A DNA stretch of 35,285 nt from Methylocystaceae bacterium (GTDB lineage Bacteria; Pseudomonadota; Alphaproteobacteria; Rhizobiales; Beijerinckiaceae): positions 1 to 35,285 of the forward strand of contig OMIO01000070.1 of the NCBI GenBank assembly GCA_900299115.1, written 5' to 3'. Of the stretch, positions 19,279-28,712 are shown piece after piece (position 1 is the first letter of the stretch; the number at the start of each line of letters is the position of its first letter). The position numbers and the translations under genes are program-made. Under the pieces are notes generated by a model. The model worked only from the letters and a program-made list of their open reading frames with translations. It had not been told where the DNA came from and searched no databases.

Positions 19279-20986
19279 CTTCACCCTCCCGGCGTAAGAC
19301 ATCCTTGAAGCGTGCATGGCCAAGACGACGCCATGTGTCGATAAAAGCTTCAGTTTCATGGCGTTCAGCAAGATAAAAATCAACGAGATGTTCAATAACC
19401 TCGGGGACCTGATCTGCGCTCACGCCCGGACCAAGTATTTCACCGATTGACGCTGAAAATCCTGGATCGCCGCCAAGTGTGATTTGGTAGGATTCTTGGC
19501 CTTTTTTCTCAAGACCAAGCACGCCGATAGCGCCAATGTGATGATGACCACAAGCATTAATACAGCCAGAGATTTTGATGCCGAGTTTTCCAATACGTCG
19601 CTGGCGCGCCATATCAGAAAAGCGTTGAGAAATTGCTTGTGCGATCGGTATTGATCTTGCTGTCGCTAAAGAGCAATAGTCAAGGCCGGGACAAGAGATA
19701 ATATCAGAAACAAGCCCAGCGTTAGCAGTAGCGAGATCTGCTGCGGTCAGTGTTTGCCAGAGCGCGAAAAGATCATCTTTTTTGACATGAGGTAAAATAA
19801 TATTTTGTTCATGGCTGACTCGGAGCTCGCCAAAACCAAATCGGTCGCAGGCATCTGCGAGAATACGCATTTGATGTGATGTTGCATCGCCAGGGATGCC
19901 ATTAATAGGTTTCAATGAGACAGTGACGATTGCGTAGCCAGCTATTTTATGTTCGCTAACGTTGACGCTAACAAAATGATCAAAGGCTGGCGTTTCCAGC
20001 CGAGCTTTTGTAAGTTTTGAGGACTCTGACGGTAGTGCCTCGTAGGGTGGTGATACGAAAGACGCTGCAACGCGTTCAAATTCTTGTGGGTCTTGTTGGA
20101 ACGCGGTGTGATCCATGGTGGCAAATTCTTTTTCAACAGCCGCGCGAATGGTCTCAATGCCCTTTTCATGCACTAAGATTTTAATACGCGCCTTATATTT
20201 ATTATCACGACGACCGTAGCGATTATAGACGCGCATAATAGCTTCAAGATAAGCGAGTAGCTCGGTCCGTGGCACATACTCGCGGATGATTTTGCCAATG
20301 AATGGAGAGCGACCGAGTCCTCCGCCAATAATAACGCAATAACCGACATCGCCTGATGTGTTTTTGACAAGGCGTAGGCCGATGTCATGCGCGAGTGTGG
20401 CTGCGCGATCATGGGTTGCGCCAGTGATGGCGATTTTGAATTTACGCGGAAGAAAGGAGAATTCTGGGTGAGCGCTTGCCCATTGACGCAGGAATTCAGC
20501 AGTTGGGCGCGGGTCTTCAATTTCATCTGCGGCGACGCCGGCAAAATGATCCGCAGTTACGTTGCGGATGCAATTGCCAGAGGTCTGTATGGCATGCATA
20601 TCGACCTCAGCCAGAGCCTCGAGAATATCTGGCGTATCAATTAATTTAGGCCAGTTATATTGTAAATTCTGTCTAGTGGTAAAATGACCATAACCTTTAT
20701 CCCAACGGTCCGCGATTTCGGCCAGTCGACGCATTTGTTGGGAGGTCAGCGTCCCATACGGAATTGCTACACGTAACATATAGGCATGCAATTGAAGATA
20801 CAGGCCGTTCATAAGCCTGAACGGACGAAACTCCTCTTCAGTAAGCGATCCTTCTAGTCTTCGGCGAACTTGTTCCCGGAATTCAGCGACTCGTTCACGA
20901 ATAAAATCCTTATCAAATTCATCATATTGATAAGTTGTTTTAGGCGAATTAATACGTGAGACGGTGTTTGAATGATTAATGCTCAT
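19262..20986 (-). CDS. cysI: nitrite/sulfite reductase (siroheme/4Fe-4S)
   Basis: 574 aa; HFTTRQNLQYNWPKL, TSGNCIRNVTADHFAG, CPGLDYCSLATARS, KISGCINACGHHHIGAIGVLG (Cys ligands). Confidence 0.94.
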   Translation of the reverse strand: MSINHSNTVSRINSPKTTYQYDEFDKDFIRERVAEFREQVRRRLEGSLTEEEFRPFRLMNGLYLQLHAYMLRVAIPYGTLTSQQMRRLAEIADRWDKGYGHFTTRQNLQYNWPKLIDTPDILEALAEVDMHAIQTSGNCIRNVTADHFAGVAADEIEDPRPTAEFLRQWASAHPEFSFLPRKFKIAITGATHDRAATLAHDIGLRLVKNTSGDVGYCVIIGGGLGRSPFIGKIIREYVPRTELLAYLEAIMRVYNRYGRRDNKYKARIKILVHEKGIETIRAAVEKEFATMDHTAFQQDPQEFERVAASFVSPPYEALPSESSKLTKARLETPAFDHFVSVNVSEHKIAGYAIVTVSLKPINGIPGDATSHQMRILADACDRFGFGELRVSHEQNIILPHVKKDDLFALWQTLTAADLATANAGLVSDIISCPGLDYCSLATARSIPIAQAISQRFSDMARQRRIGKLGIKISGCINACGHHHIGAIGVLGLEKKGQESYQITLGGDPGFSASIGEILGPGVSADQVPEVIEHLVDFYLAERHETEAFIDTWRRLGHARFKDVLRREGEDGADI

Positions 20987-21302
20987 TTAGAGCTCCGCGT
21001 GCTTGTTTGCCTAGATCCAGTCTTACGCTAGGGCCCTTAATTCGCATTTTTTCACGGTAATGCAACGGTCTAGGCGTACCGTCGCCAGCAATCTCTACAT
21101 CTGTTAAATAGACATCAACGATAATATTTGCAGAATAATCAGCTTTTCCAATTGTTTCTAATATTTGTGCTTCTTCTTGATTCTTTGCAATTCGCGCACG
21201 ACGAAAATCTCTTTCCCACCCCGTAGGACCAAGAAAGACAACTTCTCCATCCTTAAGATTAGAGGCAAGCAGGATTTGCGGATGTTTAAATTTTGTCATC
21301 AC
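20976..21302 (-). CDS. DUF2849 domain-containing protein
   Basis: 108 aa; ILLASNLKDGEVVFLGPTGWERDFRRARIA; found directly upstream of cysI in alphaproteobacterial cys operons. Confidence 0.85.
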   Translation of the reverse strand: MMTKFKHPQILLASNLKDGEVVFLGPTGWERDFRRARIAKNQEEAQILETIGKADYSANIIVDVYLTDVEIAGDGTPRPLHYREKMRIKGPSVRLDLGKQARGALNEH

Positions 21303-21769
21303 GTTTCCTGGGCGATCTTGAGCTGCAATCCGCTCATTTCATCTGTCCAAATTATCTGACAAGCAAGACGAGAATTTTCATAGAGCATTGGAAGCTCATC
21401 GAGTTTTTCTAACTCATCTTCACGGGGAGGCGGCGTTAGAGCTACAGACTGTTCAGACAGAACAACATGACACTCGGCGCAGGCGAGAGCTCCCCCGCAG
21501 GTATTCTCCATGCCCATTCCATGATCGCGAAGGATTTCCATTAGTCGCCAGCCCTCTACAGCTTCGAGCTGATGAATGACGCCAGCGCGATCCTCAACAA
21601 AGAGATGCGGCGCTTGATGATCCGCGAGTGGCGACTGCGCATGCGATTTCACGGCGAATGTTGTCCGGTTATGGTCACGATTTCTCCCCAATATCGGCCG
21701 GGATTTCCGACTGAAAAGCCGACTTCGCGAGGCAAGCATGTCAAATAACCTAAAATACAGCCAAGTCAA
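21299..21769 (-). CDS. 2Fe-2S ferredoxin (adrenodoxin-type); start uncertain (GTG at 21652 is a plausible alternative)
   Basis: NTCGGALACAECHVVLSE...SRLACQI gives the C-x5-C-x2-C...C ligand pattern; overlaps the DUF2849 gene start by 4 nt. Confidence 0.88.
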   Translation of the reverse strand: MTWLYFRLFDMLASRSRLFSRKSRPILGRNRDHNRTTFAVKSHAQSPLADHQAPHLFVEDRAGVIHQLEAVEGWRLMEILRDHGMGMENTCGGALACAECHVVLSEQSVALTPPPREDELEKLDELPMLYENSRLACQIIWTDEMSGLQLKIAQET

Positions 21770-21965
21770 TTCACCTAAATTTATTGCTTAAAAAAGTTAT
21801 TCACAAAAAATATATGTTAATTCAATTTTTGAACGGTTAGATTTCTTGGTTCAAACGGCCAATTTTTGGGGCTGATCGTGTGGTCAGTCATTCGCATAGA
21901 GTGGCGCTTCTGGACTATTTCGGCTGACAGTCGTCAAGGTTAAATTAATTTATTATTTCTTGAAA

Positions 21966-21979
21966 ATAAGACGTCTTAT
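21966..21979. promoter_or_regulatory. 14-bp perfect palindrome in an AT-rich divergent intergenic region (candidate operator)
   Basis: ATAAGACGTCTTAT is identical to its reverse complement; lies between divergent ferredoxin and aldo/keto reductase genes. Confidence 0.35.
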
Positions 21980-22441
21980 ATCTTAGCTCGCGTTAATGAC
22001 CATTGCTATGTTGGTTAAAGAGACAAAGAAAGAAATAGGCTGACGAAAACACTCCAGGAGAAAATAAAGATCTCAATAAAAATCTTGGGCTTTTTCTACG
22101 ACTTGAAGAGGAAATGAATAATATAAGACGATTTAAATCAGATTTTTTTAAAATAGCGCCATTGCGAGCCTCATATTTGCAGCTTTTCATTATTTTCTGA
22201 AATAAACAGCATATTTTATTTATGACGATTTTTCCAAGATCATATGATTACTTCTTTATGAGATATTTTTTGCTATTGGTAAGATTTGAAATAGTTAATG
22301 TAGAAAAATGTTAATTTCTATATCATCCTTCCCATAAAGCGCCACATAATCTATTGCGAAACAGATTTTACGAAATTATAGCACAATGGTTTGAAGCCTA
22401 ATATTCTTATCGCAATATTTTTATTAATTTGAGGAGTATTC

Positions 22442-23491
22442 ATGGAATACCGTCATCTTGGCGATACAGATATAAGGGTATCAGCTATTTGTCTTGGTTC
22501 TATGACCTGGGGTGAGCAGAATAATGAGGTAGAGGCTCATGAGCAGCTTGATTATGCTATTAGTAGAGGCATAAATTTTATTGATACTGCCGAAATATAT
22601 TCCATTCCCCCTCGAGCTGAGACACAAGGCGCAACAGAGCGCATTATTGGCTCTTGGCTTGAGAAACGTAAAAATCGAGAAAAAATTATAATAGCTACAA
22701 AAGTGTCTGGGCGAGGGGATGCAATTTGGTTGCGCTCTGGGGGCTTGCCAACGGTTCTTGATGAAAAGAACATTAATTTTGCTCTCGATGGTTCGCTCAA
22801 ACGTCTAAAGACAGACTACATCGATCTTTATCAACTTCATTGGCCCGATCGATCTTTGCCTTTATGGGGAGCGGGAGGGACGACTTATCGTCAGCCGACA
22901 CAGCGCGCAGAAATTCCAATTGAAGAAACGCTCGCCGCATTAACTAAGCTAGTTAGAGCGGGGAAAGTTCGCTCTATTGGCCTCTCAAACGAGACGCCTT
23001 GGGGCTTAGCAAGGTTTTTAAAAGTCGCAGACTCTAATTTGGCACCACGTGTGGTTTCGATTCAGAATGCTTACAATTTGCTTAATCGTACATTTGAAGT
23101 CGGGCTAGCAGAATTTTTTCAACGAGAAAAAGTTGGATTATTAGCTTATTCGCCTCTCGCCCAAGGCTACTTAACTGGAAAATATCTTGGAGGCGCGCGG
23201 CCTCCTGGCGCACGGACAACACTCTTTGAACGTGGTCAGCGGTACGAAAAACCAGGAGTCGAAGAAGCAATAATTGCGTATATCAAGTTAGCTAAAGAAT
23301 TAGATCTTACGCCCACGCAACTGGCTCTCGCTTTCGTTACGTCTCGTGCCTTTGTTACGTCAAATATTATTGGGGCAACAACAATGGATCAGCTGAAATC
23401 AAACATTGATTCGATCGCAATTAGCATTACTGCTGAAATTGAGCATCGAATCAATGCAATCCACCAGCTACACAGCAATCCTGCGCCATGA
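22442..23491 (+). CDS. aldo/keto reductase (Tas-like)
   Basis: 349 aa; MEYRHLGDTDIRVSAICLGSMTWGEQNNEVEAHEQLDYAISRGINFIDTAEIY, LYQLHWPDR, GLSNETPWG. Confidence 0.93.
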   Translation: MEYRHLGDTDIRVSAICLGSMTWGEQNNEVEAHEQLDYAISRGINFIDTAEIYSIPPRAETQGATERIIGSWLEKRKNREKIIIATKVSGRGDAIWLRSGGLPTVLDEKNINFALDGSLKRLKTDYIDLYQLHWPDRSLPLWGAGGTTYRQPTQRAEIPIEETLAALTKLVRAGKVRSIGLSNETPWGLARFLKVADSNLAPRVVSIQNAYNLLNRTFEVGLAEFFQREKVGLLAYSPLAQGYLTGKYLGGARPPGARTTLFERGQRYEKPGVEEAIIAYIKLAKELDLTPTQLALAFVTSRAFVTSNIIGATTMDQLKSNIDSIAISITAEIEHRINAIHQLHSNPAP

Positions 23492-23502
23492 TCCGAAATC
23501 GG

Positions 23503-24159
23503 CTAGCCATGACCCGAGTAAGGTGAAAGTTGAGCAAGATTAACGCCAATTGAGCGTAAAGCGCGTTCGTATTTTGTGTGAATATCGCGATCAAAAACTA
23601 GAGATTTATTGAAAGGGCAATGCAACCAGCCATTTTGCTGCATTTCATCTTCCAGTTGACCAGCGTCCCAGCCAGCGTAACCAAGCGCCATTATCGCTAG
23701 GTCAGGACCGTCGCCTGTCGCAATCGCGCGTAGTATATCAATAGTAGCTGTTAAGGACACGCTTTCATCTATTGTCATTGTCGACTGATCAATGTGAAAG
23801 TCTGGAGTATGTAGCATGAAGCCTCGATCAGTTTGTACGGGTCCCCCTAAAAGTACTGGCAAATTTTCAGCTCGAGGAGGAAGTAAAATACGATCTTGCT
23901 CCGCAATGATTTGAAGTTGCACGAGTAAATCTGGGAAATTTTGAACTTGAGAAGCTTGGTTGAGGATGATTCCCATAGCTCCTTCTTCTGAATGCGCGCA
24001 GAGATAAATAACAGATTTGGCGAAGCGTTGATCTGTCATGCCAGGCATCGCCACGAGGAGCTGCCCTTCAAGAAACCGGCTATCTTTGTCGCTGGTCTCT
24101 TTGGATGTAGAGCTATTTAACCCTTTTTTATTGGGTGATTTGCCATGCGTTCCACTCAT
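23503..24159 (-). CDS. YqgE/AlgH family protein
   Basis: 218 aa; GQLLVAMPGMTDQRFAKSVIYLCAHSEEGAMGIILNQ, LLGGPVQTDRGFMLHT, ALGYAGWDAGQLEDEM. Confidence 0.95.
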   Translation of the reverse strand: MSGTHGKSPNKKGLNSSTSKETSDKDSRFLEGQLLVAMPGMTDQRFAKSVIYLCAHSEEGAMGIILNQASQVQNFPDLLVQLQIIAEQDRILLPPRAENLPVLLGGPVQTDRGFMLHTPDFHIDQSTMTIDESVSLTATIDILRAIATGDGPDLAIMALGYAGWDAGQLEDEMQQNGWLHCPFNKSLVFDRDIHTKYERALRSIGVNLAQLSPYSGHG

Positions 24160-24264
24160 TATAATATGCTACGCTTGATGCAAGCTCTACACAAGCGGCG
24201 CTTTAAGGATTGTTTAGGCGTATTTTGGCAAAGAAAGTTGGTAGCGACAGGTTGGGAGAGATAA

Positions 24265-25056
24265 ATGCGACATAAGGTTTGTGTGGCAATGATATTGGCT
24301 GTTGTTACAATGATCTCACAAGCAAAAGCAGCAGAATATGCTACGCCTTTAGTAAGATCGACGAGTTCTGCTGTGCGCCTCATTTCTGCCGGAACGTTTC
24401 AAAATGATTATTATCTTACTGGCGTAGAAATTCAGCTGGATCCTAAAACAATTACCTATTGGCGTCAGCCTGGGGAATCAGGCGCCGCGCCTAATTTTAA
24501 TTTTTCAAAATCAACGAACGTCGCAAATGTTGAGATCTTTTTTCCTTATCCAAAGCATATCGACGAGGCAGATGTCGTGGTTGCTGGTTATGAAGGAGAT
24601 GTTGTTTTTCCTGTAAAGATTTTGCCCAAGGATCCAAAAGTTCCCGTCACACTCAATCTTGCTGTAGAATATGCAGCGTGCAGTAATATCTGTCTGCCTG
24701 CTAAGGCGGAGTTATCCTTGTTATTGCCTCAAACAGGCTCATCGCCTTTCAAAAAGCTCCTAACTGAAGTTTCGGCAAAATTACCAAAAAAAATAGACCT
24801 CGCCCAATCAAAAAAAATTTTTCGCGTCGAAAGAGAAAATAAAGGAGCGGGCTGGCGGATCATCTACCAGGGTCGAGGAAAAATGGTTGATATTTTTGCC
24901 GAGACAAATTCGTCAGTCTATGCAGAAACAAAAATTTCCAATGGTATTGCGCGACTAAATCTCGTTGCTGCCGGAATATCGCCAAAAAGCGCAAATGTAA
25001 TTGTGACCATTGTAACGAGCGATGGGGCGTATGAAGCGCCCGTAGAACTTAAATAA
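24265..25056 (+). CDS. DsbD-alpha-like secreted protein (thiol:disulfide interchange N-terminal domain)
   Basis: 263 aa; signal peptide; YWRQPGESGAAPNFNF, FPYPKHID, LAVEYAACSNICLPAKAEL (Cys pair). Confidence 0.82.
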   Translation: MRHKVCVAMILAVVTMISQAKAAEYATPLVRSTSSAVRLISAGTFQNDYYLTGVEIQLDPKTITYWRQPGESGAAPNFNFSKSTNVANVEIFFPYPKHIDEADVVVAGYEGDVVFPVKILPKDPKVPVTLNLAVEYAACSNICLPAKAELSLLLPQTGSSPFKKLLTEVSAKLPKKIDLAQSKKIFRVERENKGAGWRIIYQGRGKMVDIFAETNSSVYAETKISNGIARLNLVAAGISPKSANVIVTIVTSDGAYEAPVELK

Positions 25057-26175
25057 TTATTCTACCTCAGCTTCCGCGGTATCTCCCTCGTGATCTAATT
25101 TAGGGGTTCGTTTAAAGGTTGATTTACGACCCTGGAGGGTTTGTAAAATTTTAGCGCCATTTGCGAAGGCAAGATAGATCATCAAGGGCGGAACTGAAGC
25201 CATGGTTTTAATATAGTCTAATATTGTGCCGCGTCTTAATATTAAATAGGGCGTAAGCGTAATTCCAAGAACGACCATTGTGGTCATTAAACCTATGAGT
25301 TTTAAGACTCCAAGGTAGGGCGCAATAGAGCCGTGGAGTATAATCCCGATGAAAGCTGCAATAATCCCGATAGCCGCTGCGGGAAAAAAGATTTGGTGTG
25401 CGATCAGTGAGATTGCCATGATGCGGTTGGTCAATGACCAATGTGAGTTCCATATCGGCGCAATTGTTCTTTGCGCAACTTGGACAAAGCCATTGGACCA
25501 GCGGCGTTGTTGACGTCTAAAATCGCGTATGCCTTCAGGGACTTGTCCCGGAATCGCAGGATAAGAAACAAACAATCCTCGCCAATCTTTTAGCGCGGCT
25601 CTAACGGTCAGATCTAGGTCCTCAGTAAGGGAATAATCAGACCAGCCGCCTGCATCTTCGATGGTGGCGCGTCGCCAGATCCCACCTGTGCCATTAAACT
25701 GAAAGAGCCAACCAGCATTGGCGCGGCTACGTTGCTCGACTAAATAATGGCCGTCTTGAACTAGCCCTTGAGCGCGGGTAAGCCAGTTTGTTTGGTAGTT
25801 TTGGAACTCGCATCGGGATTGAACGAAACCAATTCGCGGATTTGTCAAAAATAATGGCACTGTGCGTTTTAGCCAATCTGTTGGCGGTCTGAAGTCAGCG
25901 TCGAGCATTGCGATGAAGGGTTCGTTGGTTAGGCTAAGCCCATGTGCGCAGGCGCCCGCTTTAAAGCCAGAACGATCAGATCGGCGAATATGATCAATCA
26001 TTGCTCCTGTTGCTGAGAGCTCTCTTATTACGGCGTCTGCTCTAACAGAAGTCTCATCGGTTGAGTCGTCTAGGAGTTGGATGCGTAATTTTTCTCTTGG
26101 CCAATCTAGTTGCGTGACGCATCGCAAGGATTGCTCTGTAACAAGTGGTTCATTAAAGACGGGAATCTGCAGCAA
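25057..26175 (-). CDS. GT2 family glycosyltransferase (CESA/CslA-like); true N-terminus probably upstream of the listed start
   Basis: LQIPVFNE...LLDDSTDET, MLDADFRPP, SLTEDLDL, FRRQQRRWSNGF plus C-terminal TM helices. Listed start is a TTG; frame stays open upstream to 26325 and encodes a TM helix. Confidence 0.85.
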   Translation of the reverse strand: MLQIPVFNEPLVTEQSLRCVTQLDWPREKLRIQLLDDSTDETSVRADAVIRELSATGAMIDHIRRSDRSGFKAGACAHGLSLTNEPFIAMLDADFRPPTDWLKRTVPLFLTNPRIGFVQSRCEFQNYQTNWLTRAQGLVQDGHYLVEQRSRANAGWLFQFNGTGGIWRRATIEDAGGWSDYSLTEDLDLTVRAALKDWRGLFVSYPAIPGQVPEGIRDFRRQQRRWSNGFVQVAQRTIAPIWNSHWSLTNRIMAISLIAHQIFFPAAAIGIIAAFIGIILHGSIAPYLGVLKLIGLMTTMVVLGITLTPYLILRRGTILDYIKTMASVPPLMIYLAFANGAKILQTLQGRKSTFKRTPKLDHEGDTAEAEVE

Positions 26176-26356
26176 TACGCTGGGAAGTTCTGCATCAGAA
26201 GGAACGGGAGTATGCGGGTCTACCGCGCCTTGGATCTGGTCGTAGAAGAAACGTCCAATAACAATCAGATAACCTGCGCCAATGGCAACTAGGACGAGAA
26301 GGCAAGCATAGGCGACGGCATCGACTCAGATCTGGAGAAGTCCGAGCAACAACAGC

Positions 26357-27517
26357 CTATCCTTCTTCTTTCGGCGCTTGCGCCTGAGCAGGGGCGACGC
26401 GCGCCTGAACTGAGCCCTTGGCCCAAACAACCTGGTTTGTGAGCCAGGCGTGAATCCAAACTGTCAACATGACGCCTTCGCGAACAACAAAAATAGCCGG
26501 CGCTAAATATGATAACTGCCACCCTTTGGCTATGGAAAGCAATGTCTCAAGCCCAAACCAGACTACGAAGGCCGCACAAAAAGTCGTTAAGGGATTCAGA
26601 CCCATCTGTGGGGCGGCAATGAGGGCAGCCGCAAGCGTCGGGAGCGCTTGGCAAATTGGCTCAAGCAAGAATGATATGAGCTCGTCGTTACGACGAATGA
26701 CACTCCAGCGTAATTGTCGTTGATAAACGTCATAAAGCTTTCGGCGGCCAAGCTCTTGGCGAACAGGGCGGTGGGAGAAGACGGGTTTTTGACCGATTCG
26801 CCGCATGGCCTTGGCCATAGCGTTATCCTCTCCAACGGTATGTGCAATGGCCTGGAACCCCCCCATGCGCAGAAAATCCGATCGTCGGAACAGCATAATT
26901 TTTCCAACACCGTGGCCTTGCCCAAGCACAGAGGCCAGAAAGAGCATGCGTGCATGAGGCCCGTTGATGATTGCTGCTTCAATATGCGCAGCAAAATTTT
27001 CAAGACCTGCGCAATAGGGAATCGCGCAAACAAGACCGACGTCATTATTTAACTGACGTATGTGCTCTGCTAAAGCGTCTGGCTCAAGTAGAACATTCGA
27101 GTCTTTCATTAGAATGATGTCGTTAGGCGCTTGCATAAAAGGCGCATACAGATTGTCTACCTTGGGACTCGCTGCAAATTTCGCTTTAGAATGGATCACG
27201 CGCGCCGTGACTTCGGGATGGCGCATAAAAATAAGACGCATATGTTCAACCGCAGCTGTCTCTAATGCATCTGTAGCAACAGTAATGTCAAAATTCGGAT
27301 ATAATTGTTTAAAAGCCGACTCTTGCGTGATATCGAAATTATCTTCCAGGATCTTTACGGGCAAGACAATTGAAATTGGCGGCTGATCTTCTCGCTTGGC
27401 TCTTTTTGCCGTGATGCGGGGCTGCAGAATTGTCGCAATAACAGATAAGCAGAGTAAGGTAAAAGAAATCAGGCAATAAACCGCCGCTGAGTAACTAATA
27501 ATAGAAGAAAGTGTCAC
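26357..27517 (-). CDS. GT21 ceramide glucosyltransferase-like / HpnI-like membrane glycosyltransferase
   Basis: 386 aa; SIVLPVKILEDN, MKDSNVLLEPDAL, GHGVGKIMLFRRSDFLRMGGF, GEDNAMAKAM, YQRQLRWSVIRR; N- and C-terminal TM helices. Confidence 0.85.
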   Translation of the reverse strand: MTLSSIISYSAAVYCLISFTLLCLSVIATILQPRITAKRAKREDQPPISIVLPVKILEDNFDITQESAFKQLYPNFDITVATDALETAAVEHMRLIFMRHPEVTARVIHSKAKFAASPKVDNLYAPFMQAPNDIILMKDSNVLLEPDALAEHIRQLNNDVGLVCAIPYCAGLENFAAHIEAAIINGPHARMLFLASVLGQGHGVGKIMLFRRSDFLRMGGFQAIAHTVGEDNAMAKAMRRIGQKPVFSHRPVRQELGRRKLYDVYQRQLRWSVIRRNDELISFLLEPICQALPTLAAALIAAPQMGLNPLTTFCAAFVVWFGLETLLSIAKGWQLSYLAPAIFVVREGVMLTVWIHAWLTNQVVWAKGSVQARVAPAQAQAPKEEG

Positions 27518-28305
27518 GGCGCCTCGCTGCGCTCGCTTGTCTCTGGGACCTCAACATGAAAGCGCCGCATGACGCCATCCACGAGAGCCGCAGGTAGGAG
27601 CGTGAAGAACCGCATAGCGAGATACATAGAGTAAGGAAAAGCAATTACATCGCGTCGGCTTTGCAGTCCCTGCTGAATAATTTCAGCAGCTTTAACATCG
27701 CTTATAGCCCCTGGCTGCCATGATTTTGTTCGTGCTGACATGGGCGTTTTTACAAAGCCTGGTACAATAAGACTAACGCTAACGCCGTGAGCTGCTAGAG
27801 ATCCGCGCAGACAATCTGCCCACATATGGACGGCTGATTTGCTCGCGCAATATGCTGGCGAGTAGGGAAGGGCGCGGACTCCGGCCATTGAACCTACAAT
27901 AGCGAGTTGTCCACGGTGCCTGAGCTGCATAATTGCCATAGCGGGTTCGATAGTATTGAGAACGCCAGACAGGTTAATGTCTAGCGTTGCCCGCACTGCC
28001 GCAGGTGTTTCCAGAATCTGGCCTGGCGAAAGACCGCTTGCTATCCCGGCATTGGCGACAACGATATCAAGCGCTCTGTGTGTATCAGCTTCATGGATGA
28101 TCCGAGACATTTTTTCTTGGTCGCGGACATCGACAGTGTATGCTTGTGTCTCAAAGGCCCCTTTTGCGCGACAAGCCATGGCTGTCTGTTCAAGTCGTTC
28201 TGAATCTCGTCCCAAGAGAGCGAGGCTTGCTCCTTGCGCGGCGTATGCAAGAGCTAGCGCGCGCCCGATTCCACTAGAGGCGCCTGTGATCAGCAAGCGT
28301 TTCAT
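27514..28305 (-). CDS. short-chain dehydrogenase/reductase (probable ketoreductase)
   Basis: 263 aa; LLITGASSGIGRALA (TGxxxGIG), NAGIA, YCASKSA (YxxxK). Confidence 0.92.
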   Translation of the reverse strand: MKRLLITGASSGIGRALALAYAAQGASLALLGRDSERLEQTAMACRAKGAFETQAYTVDVRDQEKMSRIIHEADTHRALDIVVANAGIASGLSPGQILETPAAVRATLDINLSGVLNTIEPAMAIMQLRHRGQLAIVGSMAGVRALPYSPAYCASKSAVHMWADCLRGSLAAHGVSVSLIVPGFVKTPMSARTKSWQPGAISDVKAAEIIQQGLQSRRDVIAFPYSMYLAMRFFTLLPAALVDGVMRRFHVEVPETSERSEAP

Positions 28306-28712
28306 GCCGCAGCCTCAGTCGGAGGGCGCAAGCGCGCTTCGCCTATAATTGCTGGCAGACGCTGTGAACCGTGTGCGAAGAGCCGAACAAATATCTCGGT
28401 GTCAGACACGCGTAATACTTTACCCGTTAGCTTCGCTGTCTCTCCGCGTAGGATTGGCTGGACAAATTTGCCGGAGAGGCCAATAATTTTTAGCTCGCTT
28501 CGCCAGTTTTTTAGCATCGGTTCAAAGGCGGCTAAAATTTTCATGCCATGTACCGGAGGCGCAGAGAAGCCGATTGACTGTGCCAGTTTTTCATCAAGAT
28601 GTAAGGGATTTGTATCACCAGAAATGTCAGCATAATGCTGCAAAGCGTCTGCATCGAATGGGCCAATGATAACTTCTGGAAGTCTTTCTCCAAGTGTGAT
28701 CGCGTAGCTCAT
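28302..28712 (-). CDS. MaoC-like hotdog (R)-hydratase/dehydratase
   Basis: 136 aa; YADISGDTNPLHLDEKLAQSIGFSAPPVHGM hydratase-2 motif; ATGA overlaps with both neighbours. Confidence 0.9.
   Translation of the reverse strand: MSYAITLGERLPEVIIGPFDADALQHYADISGDTNPLHLDEKLAQSIGFSAPPVHGMKILAAFEPMLKNWRSELKIIGLSGKFVQPILRGETAKLTGKVLRVSDTEIFVRLFAHGSQRLPAIIGEARLRPPTEAAA

Noticed and set aside
21993-22190. 65-aa ORF in the AT-rich intergenic region
   Set aside because: No convincing domain or RBS; composition consistent with chance ORF.
26596-27052. ORFs of 149 aa (-) and 112 aa (+) overlapping the GT21 gene
   Set aside because: Alternate frames of a clear GT21 coding sequence with no domain resemblance.
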